Positions 54,220 to 62,236 of a stretch of 64,000 nt of DNA are shown piece by piece. Positions within the stretch are counted from its first letter, which is position 1, and every line of letters starts with the position of its first letter. The notes under the pieces were generated by a model. It saw only the letters and a program-made list of their open reading frames with translations, ran no database searches and had not been told where the DNA came from. The translations under genes were made by a program, and so were the position numbers. The stretch is from assembly GCF_003583365.1 (NCBI RefSeq), contig NZ_QXED01000005.1, positions 248,001 to 312,000 of the forward strand, in the 5' to 3' direction. The DNA comes from Fibrisoma montanum. Its GTDB lineage: Bacteria; Bacteroidota; Bacteroidia; Cytophagales; Spirosomataceae.

Positions 54220-56850
54220 TTACTCGCTTCGTAAGCTTTTGACCGGATCTAACAAGGCGGCTTTAATAGCCTGGAAGCTCACGGTCAGCAGCGTAATGAC
54301 CAACGCGCCAGCGCCCGTTAAGGCGAAGACCCACCAGGTTACGTCGGTACGGTACTCATACTGCGCCAGCCAGTTGTTGAGAAAATACCAGGCAATGGGC
54401 GTAGCAATTAGGAACGCAATCAGCACCAGTACGACAAAGTCTTTCGACAGGAGACGCCAGACGTTGAACACCGACGCCCCCAGCACTTTGCGGATACCGA
54501 TTTCTTTAGTGCGCTGTTCGGCAACAAAAGAGGCTAAGCCAAACAGGCCCAGGCAGGAGATAAAGATGGCCAGACTGGCAAAGAGACTGGACAGTGTGCC
54601 AATACGTTCCTCGCTCCGAAACTTCTGATCGTACTCCTGATCCACAAACGTGTAGTTGAAGGGCGCTTCGGGCAGGTGTTCCTTCAGCACCGCGTTAATG
54701 GCAGCCAGGGCCGCCTGTGGACTGCGCTCCGGATTCAGCCGCATGGTCAGGAATTTGCCGGGGTTATTGTCGATAAAAAAGAGGGTCGGTTTGGCCGGTT
54801 CGTAGGGTGAATCCATCACCATGTCCTTGATCACGCCGATGACGTGAAAACGGACATTGAAATCACTGCCACTCCAGGTGATGGTTTTCCCGACGACATC
54901 CTGCATGCCCATAAACGCCACGGCAGATTCGTTCAGCACGACGCCCATTGAGTCGGAGGCCAGTTGCCGGGAGAAATCGCGCCCTTCTTTGAACTGCCAC
55001 CCTACGGCCCTGCCGAATTCGTGCGATATGCCAATTGTCCCGAAATTAACCTGCAATGTGGGGTCTTTGCCTGCCCAGTCAAATCCGCCGTTGGTCGAAC
55101 GAACTTCGGTCAGCGGACTCGCCGATTCGCCCACCTCAAGCACAGCCCCTGATTTAATCAGCTCGTTTCGCACGGTCTCCCGGTGCCGTTCGTAATGAGG
55201 AACGTTCAGAAGCAATGAAACCAGGCCGTTTCGACTGTAGCCAATGGGGCGGTTCTTCGCGTGTTGAATCTGCCGATATACAATCAGGGTACCAATGATG
55301 AGCGTAATCGATACCGTAAATTGCATAACGACCAACGCCCGGCGGGAAACAGCAACGCCCTTGTTTGCCCGGAACGTACCTTTCAGGACAGATACGGGAC
55401 GGAACGACGACAGGTAAAGCGCTGGATAACTCCCCGCAATCAGGCCCGTAAGCACCGTGAATCCCAAGCCAGACAGCCAGAAAAGCGGGGTGTTGACCGG
55501 AACGGTCATGTGCTTGTCAGCCACCTCGTTGAAGAGCGGAATCGCCAGGTAGGTAAGCCCAATTGATGCGCCATAAGCCATGGTAACGACCAGCAGCGAC
55601 TCGCTGAAAAACTGAACGATTAGCTCCTTGCGCCGGGAGCCGATTGCTTTTCGGACACCCACTTCTTTGGCCCGATTGACGGAGCGGGCTGTTGACAGGT
55701 TCATGAAGTTGATGCAGGCCAGCAACAGCACGAATACCCCGATGATACCAAATAACCAGACGAACTGAATCCGTCCGCCCACATTAACGCCGTTTTTCCA
55801 GTCCGAATACAGATGCCAGCGCGCCATCGGATAAAGAACGACTTCTGGTTTTTGAGGAGATAGTGTTCGTGTATTATCGGCTAACAGGTTCCTGATTTTT
55901 GCTGACACATCCGCTGCTGTAACCTGCGGAGCGAGTTCAACGAAAATCTCAAACGACGTATTGGTCCAGTCGTCTTTGGCTTCATCTACCCAGGGCGTTG
56001 CAGCAGCATAGAGGTCCCAGGGCGCAATGAACTGAACGTCGTCAAAGCTGTTTCCGCTGGGTATGTCCTCGTAGACACCCGTAACGTTAACCGTCATCGT
56101 ATTGTCGAGGGTCAATGTCTTATTCAGTGGGTTTGTATCCCCGAACAAAGCCTTTGCCAGCGACGCGGATAGCAATATGGATGCTGGTTCTTTTAACCCA
56201 TCCCGGCTGCCTTTCAGCATCGTTAATGATAGCATCTCGGGCGCTCCGGGCGTCATGAATTTGCCGCTCTTCGAAAAGACCTGGTTTTTCAGCGTAATGG
56301 TATGCCAACTGGTCCACCAGGCTAATACTACCTCTTCAAAAGCATCGCCGTAGGTAGCTGTAAGCGTTTGAGCCAGCGGAATTGGCAAGCCTGCTCGGGT
56401 ATCCGTTTCGCCGTTGACCGTTCGGTTCCGCATCAACTGTGCAATCCGGTCATAGTTCTGGTATGATCTATTGACCGACAGTTCATCATAAAGCCAGAGG
56501 CCAATCAGCATAGCCACCGCCATTCCCACGGCCAACCCACTGATGTTGATGAAGGAGTACACCCGATTTCTGGCCAGGTTGCGGAGGGCGATTTTGAGAT
56601 AATTACGTAGCATGTCCATAGTACGTGGGTTTGGATACTCATTTTTTTGTCGTTTGATGATGAAGGGCCGCATCAGGCTCAGCACATCCCGGCAGTAGCG
56701 CCACCGCGCCCGACGCAATCCCACCGTTTCGACCCGCTGCTGGAACAGCTCGTTCAGGTCGTCTTCCAGCTCGTCGAGCAGGTGCGGGGCGCAGAACCAA
56801 CGCAGCAGGCGCGTGGCAAGTCCAGGTGGTGACTTAAGAGCGGAGCGCAT
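54220..56850 (-). CDS. FtsX/MacB-type permease with prefix domain, run D gene 2
   Basis: 876 residues from ATG 56850 (MRSALKSPPGLATRLLRWF), 4 bp after the previous stop. Prefix CAPHLLDELEDDLNELFQQRVETVG, core from MLRNYLKIALRNLARNRVY, TM1 near 101-121 (VAMLIGLWLYDE). The FtsX motif NFMNLSTARSVNRAKEVGVRK is near 375 followed by GSRRKELIVQFFSES. TM5 is QFTVSITLIIGTLIV. The second periplasmic domain has FGRAVGWQFKEGRDFSR. The C-terminal block FISCLGLFGLASFVAEQ ends NPVKSLRSE after LLDPVKS in place of LVNPVKS. The first 120 bp of the core are nearly the same DNA as in gene 1. Substrate unknown. Confidence 0.93.
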   Translation of the reverse strand: MRSALKSPPGLATRLLRWFCAPHLLDELEDDLNELFQQRVETVGLRRARWRYCRDVLSLMRPFIIKRQKNEYPNPRTMDMLRNYLKIALRNLARNRVYSFINISGLAVGMAVAMLIGLWLYDELSVNRSYQNYDRIAQLMRNRTVNGETDTRAGLPIPLAQTLTATYGDAFEEVVLAWWTSWHTITLKNQVFSKSGKFMTPGAPEMLSLTMLKGSRDGLKEPASILLSASLAKALFGDTNPLNKTLTLDNTMTVNVTGVYEDIPSGNSFDDVQFIAPWDLYAAATPWVDEAKDDWTNTSFEIFVELAPQVTAADVSAKIRNLLADNTRTLSPQKPEVVLYPMARWHLYSDWKNGVNVGGRIQFVWLFGIIGVFVLLLACINFMNLSTARSVNRAKEVGVRKAIGSRRKELIVQFFSESLLVVTMAYGASIGLTYLAIPLFNEVADKHMTVPVNTPLFWLSGLGFTVLTGLIAGSYPALYLSSFRPVSVLKGTFRANKGVAVSRRALVVMQFTVSITLIIGTLIVYRQIQHAKNRPIGYSRNGLVSLLLNVPHYERHRETVRNELIKSGAVLEVGESASPLTEVRSTNGGFDWAGKDPTLQVNFGTIGISHEFGRAVGWQFKEGRDFSRQLASDSMGVVLNESAVAFMGMQDVVGKTITWSGSDFNVRFHVIGVIKDMVMDSPYEPAKPTLFFIDNNPGKFLTMRLNPERSPQAALAAINAVLKEHLPEAPFNYTFVDQEYDQKFRSEERIGTLSSLFASLAIFISCLGLFGLASFVAEQRTKEIGIRKVLGASVFNVWRLLSKDFVVLVLIAFLIATPIAWYFLNNWLAQYEYRTDVTWWVFALTGAGALVITLLTVSFQAIKAALLDPVKSLRSE

Positions 56851-56854
56851 AGAC

Positions 56855-59485
56855 TTATTCGCTGCGTAACGATTTAACCGGGTTGACTAAAGCCGCCCTG
56901 ATGGCCTGATAGCTGACGGTTAGTAAGGTAATCAGCAGCGCACCCGCGCCTGAAACCGCGAAAATCCACCAAGCCAGTTCCGTGTGGTATTGATACTTCT
57001 GTAGCCAGCCGTTCAGGAAGTAACGGGCAATGAACGTGGAGATACCAAAGGCGATTATTACCAGGATCACAAAGTCTTTCGAGAGCAGCAGCCACAAATT
57101 AGTTACCGAAGCGCCCAGCACTTTCCGCACGCCAATTTCTTTGGTCCGTTGTTCGGCGATAAACGAGGCTAAGCCAAACAGCCCCAGGCAACTAATCAGA
57201 ATAGCGAGAATAGCGAAGCTCGAAGCCAGTTTGCCAATCCGTTCTTCGGCGGCAAATTTTAAGGCGTATTGCTGATCCGTGAACTTGTAATCGAACGGGC
57301 TGCCGGGATTGAATTTACGGAATACACCCTCAATGTTAGCCAGTGACTCGCTGGCGCTGCGGTTAGGATTGAGCTTGATGTTGATGACGTTGGCCCAGCC
57401 ATAATCCAGCATATAAACCGTCTGGTAAATCGGCTCGAAGGGCGAGCCCATGAGCATATCCTTGATGACCCCGACTACCCGGAATGACCTATCGTTCCAT
57501 TTAATCTGCTTGCCTACCGGGTCTTTCAGGCCCATGTACCGAACAGCCGTTTGGTTGAGCACTATGCCCGACGAATCGGTGGCAAACTGCCGCGATAAGT
57601 CTCTGCCCTGCACAAACTGCCAGCCCACCGTTTTGCCGAAATCGTGCGAAACGGCAACGGTACCGAAGCTCGCCTTCAAGGCCGGATCTTTGCCTTCCCA
57701 GGTGAAGCCGCCGTTCCGCGAGTTCAGATTCGTTGTCGGGGTTGATGAGGTCGACATATCAACAGCCGCCCCGGTTTGAATCAGGGCGTCGCGGAGTGCG
57801 TTGTAATGCTGATACAGTTCCGGCGTGTTCATCGCCACGGTAATCAGGCCACTCCGGTCATACCCAACCGGACGGTTTTTAGCGTGCTGAATCTGACGGA
57901 ACACGATGATCGTTCCGATAATTAAGGTGACCGATACCGTAAACTGCACCACCACCAGCACCTGCCGCGGTACCGAGGCAAACCGCCCCACCCGAAATGT
58001 ACCTTTTAAGACTTTAACCGCTTGGAACGACGATAAGTAAAAGGCAGGATAGCTACCCGCAATGAGACCCGTTACCAAACTAAACCCGATGCCGCAGAGC
58101 CAGAAGACCGGATTCGCCCATAAAATACCGATTTGCTTATCGGCCACCTCGTTGAAAACGGGTAAGACGAGTAGCACCAGCAGAATGGATAGAACAAACG
58201 CAAAGGCAACGACCAGCAACGACTCGCTAAAAAACTGCGCAATCAACTGACTACGTACTGAACCGACGGCTTTGCGGATGCCGACTTCTTTGGCGCGTTT
58301 CTCGCTTCGGGCGGTGCTAAGGTTCATAAAATTGATGCACGCCAGGAGCAACACGAAGACCCCGATGATGCCGAACAGCCACACGTACTGAATCCGCCCG
58401 TCGCTATTCCCCGCTTTATCCCAGCCGGTGTAGAGGTGCCATTCGCGCATGGGCTGCAGATAGACTTTTGGTTTGAGAAACGCTACTTCCGGCGTATGTT
58501 TCAGCCGAATGTCTTTGATTTTTGCCGATACGGCCTCGAACGTAGTATTCGGCGCAATCTGCACCAGCACCTGCCAGGAATTATTGCCCCATTCTACGTT
58601 GTCCTGCGCCCGCTTCACCCATTCCTGCGACGATGCATAAAGGTCCCAGGGGGCAATAAATTTCAGATCCCAATATTCGGTGTTGTACGGAAAATCTTCG
58701 TAAACGCCCGTCACCTTGACATCCAGCCGGTTATCAATTTTCACCATCTTGCCTACCGGATCAGTCTCGCCAAACAGGGCTTCAGCCGTCGACTCCGATA
58801 GCAAAATTGAGTTCTGGTCTTTTAAACCAGCCCGCGTGCCGCTAAGCATGTTCAGCGTGAGCATATCGGGCGCACCGGCACTCATATAACTACCGGTTTT
58901 AGTCAGTTTTTTGTCGCCGTAGGCCAGGATGTGATCATTATTGCCATCATAAGACAGCATGACGACGTGCGAAAAATTTTCGCCGTAAACGTTCCTCAGT
59001 TCAGGCCCCATGGGAGCCGGGTTATAGCCACTGTGAAACACCTCTCCCTCGAAGGTTCCGGTTTGCATGACCTTGGCAATGCGGTTGTAGTTCTGGAAAT
59101 ACCGGTCAAATGAGAGTTCGTCGTATATCCAGAGGCCAATCAACATGGCCACCGCCATTCCCACGGCCAGCCCACTGATGTTGATGAAGGAGTACACCCG
59201 ATTTCTGGCCAGGTTGCGGAGGGCGATTTTGAGATAATTACGTAGCATGTCCATAGTACGTGGGTTTGGGTACTCATTTGGTTGTCGTCTGATGATGAAG
59301 GGCCGTATCAGGCTCAGCACATCCCGGCAGTAGCGCCACCGCGCCCGACGCAATCCCACCGTTTCGACCCGCTGGTGGAACAGTTCGTTCAGGTCGTCTT
59401 CCAGCTCGTTGAGCCGGTGTGGAGCGCAGAACCAGCGCAGCAGGCGTTGGGCTAATTGGGGCGGGGATGCAGTTGACTTGCTCAT
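56855..59485 (-). CDS. FtsX/MacB-type permease with prefix domain, run D gene 1, coupled to padR3
   Basis: 876 residues from ATG 59485 (MSKSTASPPQLAQRLL). This ATG overlaps the padR3 stop (ATGA). The frame is open to 59515, but that would overlap padR3 more deeply. Prefix CAPHRLNELEDDLNELFHQRVETVG, core from MLRNYLKIALRNLARNRVY, TM1 near 108-128. The FtsX motif NFMNLSTARSEKRAKEVGIRKAVGSVRSQL is near 384. TM5 is QFTVSVTLIIGTIIV. The second periplasmic domain has FGKTVGWQFVQGRDLSRQF. The C-terminal block LISCLGLFGLASFIAEQ ends NPVKSLRSE. Translational coupling to the regulator implies balanced production of PadR and permease. No ATPase follows in the operon. Confidence 0.94.
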   Translation of the reverse strand: MSKSTASPPQLAQRLLRWFCAPHRLNELEDDLNELFHQRVETVGLRRARWRYCRDVLSLIRPFIIRRQPNEYPNPRTMDMLRNYLKIALRNLARNRVYSFINISGLAVGMAVAMLIGLWIYDELSFDRYFQNYNRIAKVMQTGTFEGEVFHSGYNPAPMGPELRNVYGENFSHVVMLSYDGNNDHILAYGDKKLTKTGSYMSAGAPDMLTLNMLSGTRAGLKDQNSILLSESTAEALFGETDPVGKMVKIDNRLDVKVTGVYEDFPYNTEYWDLKFIAPWDLYASSQEWVKRAQDNVEWGNNSWQVLVQIAPNTTFEAVSAKIKDIRLKHTPEVAFLKPKVYLQPMREWHLYTGWDKAGNSDGRIQYVWLFGIIGVFVLLLACINFMNLSTARSEKRAKEVGIRKAVGSVRSQLIAQFFSESLLVVAFAFVLSILLVLLVLPVFNEVADKQIGILWANPVFWLCGIGFSLVTGLIAGSYPAFYLSSFQAVKVLKGTFRVGRFASVPRQVLVVVQFTVSVTLIIGTIIVFRQIQHAKNRPVGYDRSGLITVAMNTPELYQHYNALRDALIQTGAAVDMSTSSTPTTNLNSRNGGFTWEGKDPALKASFGTVAVSHDFGKTVGWQFVQGRDLSRQFATDSSGIVLNQTAVRYMGLKDPVGKQIKWNDRSFRVVGVIKDMLMGSPFEPIYQTVYMLDYGWANVINIKLNPNRSASESLANIEGVFRKFNPGSPFDYKFTDQQYALKFAAEERIGKLASSFAILAILISCLGLFGLASFIAEQRTKEIGVRKVLGASVTNLWLLLSKDFVILVIIAFGISTFIARYFLNGWLQKYQYHTELAWWIFAVSGAGALLITLLTVSYQAIRAALVNPVKSLRSE

Positions 59486-59808
59486 GACCAGGCGGTTTTT
59501 GGGATGGCCTCCCACATCTGGCTCCGCAACTCCCGTACTTCTTCAAGGGCTCGCCGACCCGCATTGGTGACCGTATAGAGCCGCTTCCGTCGACCACCCC
59601 GTTCGGCTGATATGCCGCCCATCTCCGACCGGACCAGCCCTTTTTCCTGAAGGCGGTTCAATGCCGAATGCACCGCGCCCAGGTTGACCGACCGGTTCAT
59701 CTGCTGCTCAATCTCGTTGACAACGGCGGCTCCGTACGCATCGCCCGCCCGGATCGCCACAGCCAGCAACACTACCTCCTCGAACTCGCCTAAGTAAGTT
59801 CCCTTCAT
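59482..59808 (-). CDS. PadR-family transcriptional regulator (padR3), head of run D
   Basis: 108 residues: MKGTYLGEFEEVVLLAVAI, GAVHSALNRLQEKGLVRSEMGG, ERGGRRKRLYTVT, a complete PadR winged helix with a short tail. The stop overlaps the permease start (ATGA). A sigma54-like element lies 28 bp upstream and the tripartite site beyond it. Compared with padR1 and padR2 the recognition-helix region differs at several positions (SALNRLQEKG against AALQRLEQKG), so the three may read different operators. Likely regulates run D. Confidence 0.93.
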   Translation of the reverse strand: MKGTYLGEFEEVVLLAVAIRAGDAYGAAVVNEIEQQMNRSVNLGAVHSALNRLQEKGLVRSEMGGISAERGGRRKRLYTVTNAGRRALEEVRELRSQMWEAIPKTAWS

Positions 59809-59836
59809 GCCCGAATATTAGTTGTGTAAATGTATA

Positions 59837-59851
59837 ACAAATGGCCTGCCA
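59837..59851 (-). promoter_or_regulatory. Sigma54-like -24/-12 promoter of padR3
   Basis: The minus strand reads TGGCAGGCCATTTGT, with the same spacing as before padR1 and padR2 and TTGT in place of TTGC at -12. Confidence 0.68.
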
Positions 59852-59860
59852 GATTAACGA

Positions 59861-59890
59861 AAAGGCCATTCCAGTGCTGGAATGGCCTTT
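59861..59890. terminator. Perfect hairpin between the padR3 enhancer-like site and promoter
   Basis: Arms 59861-59874 and 59877-59890 (AAAGGCCATTCCAG and its complement) are perfect over 14 bases with almost no loop. It lies 83 bp beyond the clpP stop and probably ends clpP transcripts, but it sits exactly in the enhancer-promoter spacer. Confidence 0.65.
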
Positions 59891-59915
59891 CTGCCAATGA
59901 GTTTATGCAGGCACC

Positions 59916-59952
59916 TGTCCAGAAACGGACACTGTTTGTACGCTGGTGGACA
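59916..59952. promoter_or_regulatory. Tripartite TGTCC/GGACA site upstream of padR3 (putative enhancer)
   Basis: TGTCC 59916-59920, N6 (AGAAAC, the same as at padR1), GGACA 59927-59931, N16, GGACA 59948-59952. The gap to the -24/-12 element is 64 bp. It lies between the clpP stop and padR3, so only padR3 is a plausible target. Confidence 0.72.
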
Positions 59953-59972
59953 GGGTTGCTCTGGTCAGGCGT

Positions 59973-60650
59973 CTACCGTTGCAGTACGTCGTCGATGAAG
60001 CCGTATTCCCTGGCTTCGTCGGCTTTCATCCAGTGGTCGCGGTCGGCTTTGCGTTCGAGTTCGTCGACTGGCCGCCCGGTATGGTGAGCCATAATTTCGT
60101 ACAGTTCGGTCCGTAGTTTTACGATTTCGCGGGCCGTAATTTCAATGTCTACGGATTGCCCCTGGGCTCCACCGTGCGGCTGGTGAATCATCACGCGGGC
60201 GTGGGGGAGGGCCGACCGCTTGCCCGAAGCACCGGCGCATAACAGTACCGCCCCGAAGGACAGGGCAATGCCGGTGCAGATGGTCGCTACGTCGGGACGA
60301 ACGTACTGCATGGTGTCGTAAATGCCCAGTCCGGCGTAGACCGACCCTCCCGGACTGTTGATGTACATCAGGATGTCTTTTTTCGCATCGGCCGACTCCA
60401 GGAACAGCAACTGGGCGATGATGATGTTGGCGATGTTGTCGTCGACGGCCGCCCCCATGAACACAATCCGGTCAGCCATCAGGCGTGAGAAGACATCGAC
60501 CTCCCGGAAGTTCATCGGACGTTCTTCGATGACGGCCCGCGTCATGTTTTCGACTTGATGCAAGTAGCGATCAACGGTTAGGCCGTTCAGGTGTTGGTGG
60601 TGCACGGCGAACCGCCGGAACTCGCTTCGGCTAAGCTCTGGATAATACAT
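59973..60650 (-). CDS. clpP: ATP-dependent Clp protease proteolytic subunit
   Basis: 225 residues from ATG 60650 ([14 protein letters not shown]). The frame is open to 60743, but the extra 31 residues do not resemble ClpP. Catalytic triad: Ser131 in [11 protein letters not shown], His156 in VMIHQPHGG and Asp205 in DRDHWM. The oxyanion strand INSPGGSV (98-105) and the [13 protein letters not shown] helix are present. The serine context ALSFGA departs from the usual AASMGA, so this may be an additional ClpP paralogue rather than the housekeeping copy. No clpX or trigger-factor gene is adjacent. Forms a barrel protease with Clp ATPases in the cytoplasm. Confidence 0.93.
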   Translation of the reverse strand: MYYPELSRSEFRRFAVHHQHLNGLTVDRYLHQVENMTRAVIEERPMNFREVDVFSRLMADRIVFMGAAVDDNIANIIIAQLLFLESADAKKDILMYINSPGGSVYAGLGIYDTMQYVRPDVATICTGIALSFGAVLLCAGASGKRSALPHARVMIHQPHGGAQGQSVDIEITAREIVKLRTELYEIMAHHTGRPVDELERKADRDHWMKADEAREYGFIDDVLQR

Positions 60651-60782
60651 AAGACAGGGGAATAAGTATGGGATGAAAACTTGATGCTTCAGACAGGCGG
60701 TTGAAAAAGGCAATACAAAGCCGGATGGCTTGTTTATAGCCATTTAAAAACGCCGATGAATTAACTGATTTATCCGGGGGAA

Positions 60783-61001
60783 CTAACCGAACAGACGAAC
60801 GTGGATAGCTTCCAGTTCGGCGCGAAGCTGTCGGCGGCCAAACAGACGTAACGCCCTATACGCCAGCTGCTGCCCGGCCAGTTTCTGCTGTAGGTCCCGG
60901 TCCCACAGCAAACGAACCGCTACGTCGAGCTGCTGCTCTTCGGGTAGTGTGCCTTCGGCGTACGCTTCCAGCAGGTGAACTTCTTCCAGGAGGGGACGCA
61001 T
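60783..61001 (-). CDS. Small acidic protein downstream of an ECF sigma factor
   Basis: 72 residues (MRPLLEEVHLLEAYAEGTL, PEEQQLDVAVRLLWDRDLQQ, then an Arg-rich end). It has no membrane segment and no recognised domain, and it looks mainly helical. It starts 5 bp after the sigma factor stop, which suggests co-transcription and a role in modulating the sigma factor, possibly as a non-membrane anti-sigma-like protein. That is inference from position. Confidence 0.72.
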   Translation of the reverse strand: MRPLLEEVHLLEAYAEGTLPEEQQLDVAVRLLWDRDLQQKLAGQQLAYRALRLFGRRQLRAELEAIHVRLFG

Positions 61002-61006
61002 AGACT

Positions 61007-61561
61007 TTATGATTTAAACTGCTCGATGGTCAGATGGCTCACGGCACGGCGTAAGCGTTCCAGGCACTTAAACTTCTGAACGGTGGCCGACCGAACGCTC
61101 CGGTACCCATGCTCCGTGGCAATCTGCTCCAGACGCTGACCGAAATAGTAAAAGCTAACCAGAATCGATTTACAGGTTTCGCCCAGTTGTTCAACGAAGG
61201 CCATCAGCGATGCCGTCGGTGGCTCAGCGTCAGGTGTGGGGTCTTCGGCCAGGTCGGCGTGGGTATCCGTCAACGCGGTCTGGCGGGCTCGTTTTGCCAG
61301 CTCCTGCCGCCAGAGGTTTTTGCAAATGCCCATCAGATACGTAGTCACCGACGCAGTTAACGTAAGCTGCTCGAACACCACCTTTTCGTAGTACGTAATC
61401 AGCGCTTCCTGAACGAGGTCTTTGGCGTCGTCGTCGGAACCACCGTGTTCCCGGACGTAATGACGCACCATTGGGTACGTCTTCGCATAGATCCGTTCCA
61501 GCGTTTGTGCCCGGTCGGTCAGCAGGGCGGCTTCCATTGATCGGCTTTGTGTCGAAACCAT
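61007..61561 (-). CDS. RNA polymerase sigma factor, ECF (sigma-70) family
   Basis: 184 residues. Region 2 has YPMVRHYVREHGGSDDDAKDLVQEALITYY with the conserved DLVQEA core, then TYLMGICKNLWRQEL (2.4 area). Region 4 reads SILVSFYYFGQRLEQIATEHGYRS followed by ATVQKFKCLERLR (HTH). The linker between them is short and rich in Asp/Pro. No anti-sigma gene of the FecR type is adjacent, only the small acidic protein. Its regulon is unknown, and it is unrelated to the sigma54 elements described for padR. Confidence 0.9.
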   Translation of the reverse strand: MVSTQSRSMEAALLTDRAQTLERIYAKTYPMVRHYVREHGGSDDDAKDLVQEALITYYEKVVFEQLTLTASVTTYLMGICKNLWRQELAKRARQTALTDTHADLAEDPTPDAEPPTASLMAFVEQLGETCKSILVSFYYFGQRLEQIATEHGYRSVRSATVQKFKCLERLRRAVSHLTIEQFKS

Positions 61562-61685
61562 ACGCTTTTTACAGGTTAATCGGAATCAGGCGCAACTATC
61601 ACCCATGAACAGGAAAAATAAGATGCAGATTCTTCCGGTGCAACCGAATCCTCTCTGCTTGCATCTTAACGGAAAAGATAGACCA

Positions 61686-62117
61686 ATGAACGCTACCTTC
61701 TTTCGATCATTTGCCATTGCGGCCGGTGTAATGCTGGCTTTGTTGTATTCATCAGACGTTACAGGCCAGCCGGGTATCAACGGCGGTAAACCCATCATTA
61801 CGTATAACACGTACGGACCGGTATCTATCCAGACGCAGTCGCCACCGTCGTTTCCAGGCGGGGAGGAGAAACTCGAAGCGTTTGTGCTGAGGAGCGTTGA
61901 GGACGCCGAAGACCCAATCAAGCTACCCCGAAAAGTGTGGCTGACGGCCAGTATTAACAAGGACGGTAAGGTAATTAGCCTGGTGCCGACCTACGACGGT
62001 GACCCAGCTTTAAAGCGTGGAATGGAGCGGATTGCTAAAGCAATGCCCCAATGGAATCCGGGTCTGATCAACGGCAAAGGCGTGGAGACCCAGTTTCAGT
62101 TTCTGGTTAGACGGTAA
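61686..62117 (+). CDS. TonB-C-terminal-like secreted or anchored protein
   Basis: 143 residues from ATG 61686 (MNATFFRSFAIAAGVMLALL), with a signal peptide or anchor. The open frame reaches 61605, but that start gives 27 polar residues before the hydrophobic segment. The C-terminal half (FPGGEEKLEAFVLR, then VWLTASINKDGKVISL and GMERIAKAMPQWNPG) resembles the TonB C-terminal domain found in many Bacteroidota proteins. It lacks the Pro-rich periplasmic spacer of a true TonB, so it may be a stand-alone periplasmic domain. Function unknown. Confidence 0.78.
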   Translation: MNATFFRSFAIAAGVMLALLYSSDVTGQPGINGGKPIITYNTYGPVSIQTQSPPSFPGGEEKLEAFVLRSVEDAEDPIKLPRKVWLTASINKDGKVISLVPTYDGDPALKRGMERIAKAMPQWNPGLINGKGVETQFQFLVRR

Positions 62118-62126
62118 CAGATCATT

Positions 62127-62156
62127 GTGTTGTCAGCGTTAAGAAGTTGACAACAC
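62127..62156. terminator. Hairpin between converging genes
   Basis: GTGTTGTCA (62127-62135) and TGACAACAC (62148-62156) are perfect 9-base arms with a 12-nt loop, between the stops at 62117 and 62237. The U-tract is weak on both strands. Confidence 0.5.
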
Positions 62157-62236
62157 AAAACGAACTTTGAACAGCAACTTGTGTCGCAATGACCGTTGAC
62201 AGACGAGCATTCGCTTCGCTGGTTGATCATTGCCCT

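Noticed and set aside
1-59808. The permease array as a transposon or genomic island
   Set aside because: No integrase, transposase, tRNA junction or flanking direct repeats were seen. The pattern is explained by tandem duplication and gene conversion.
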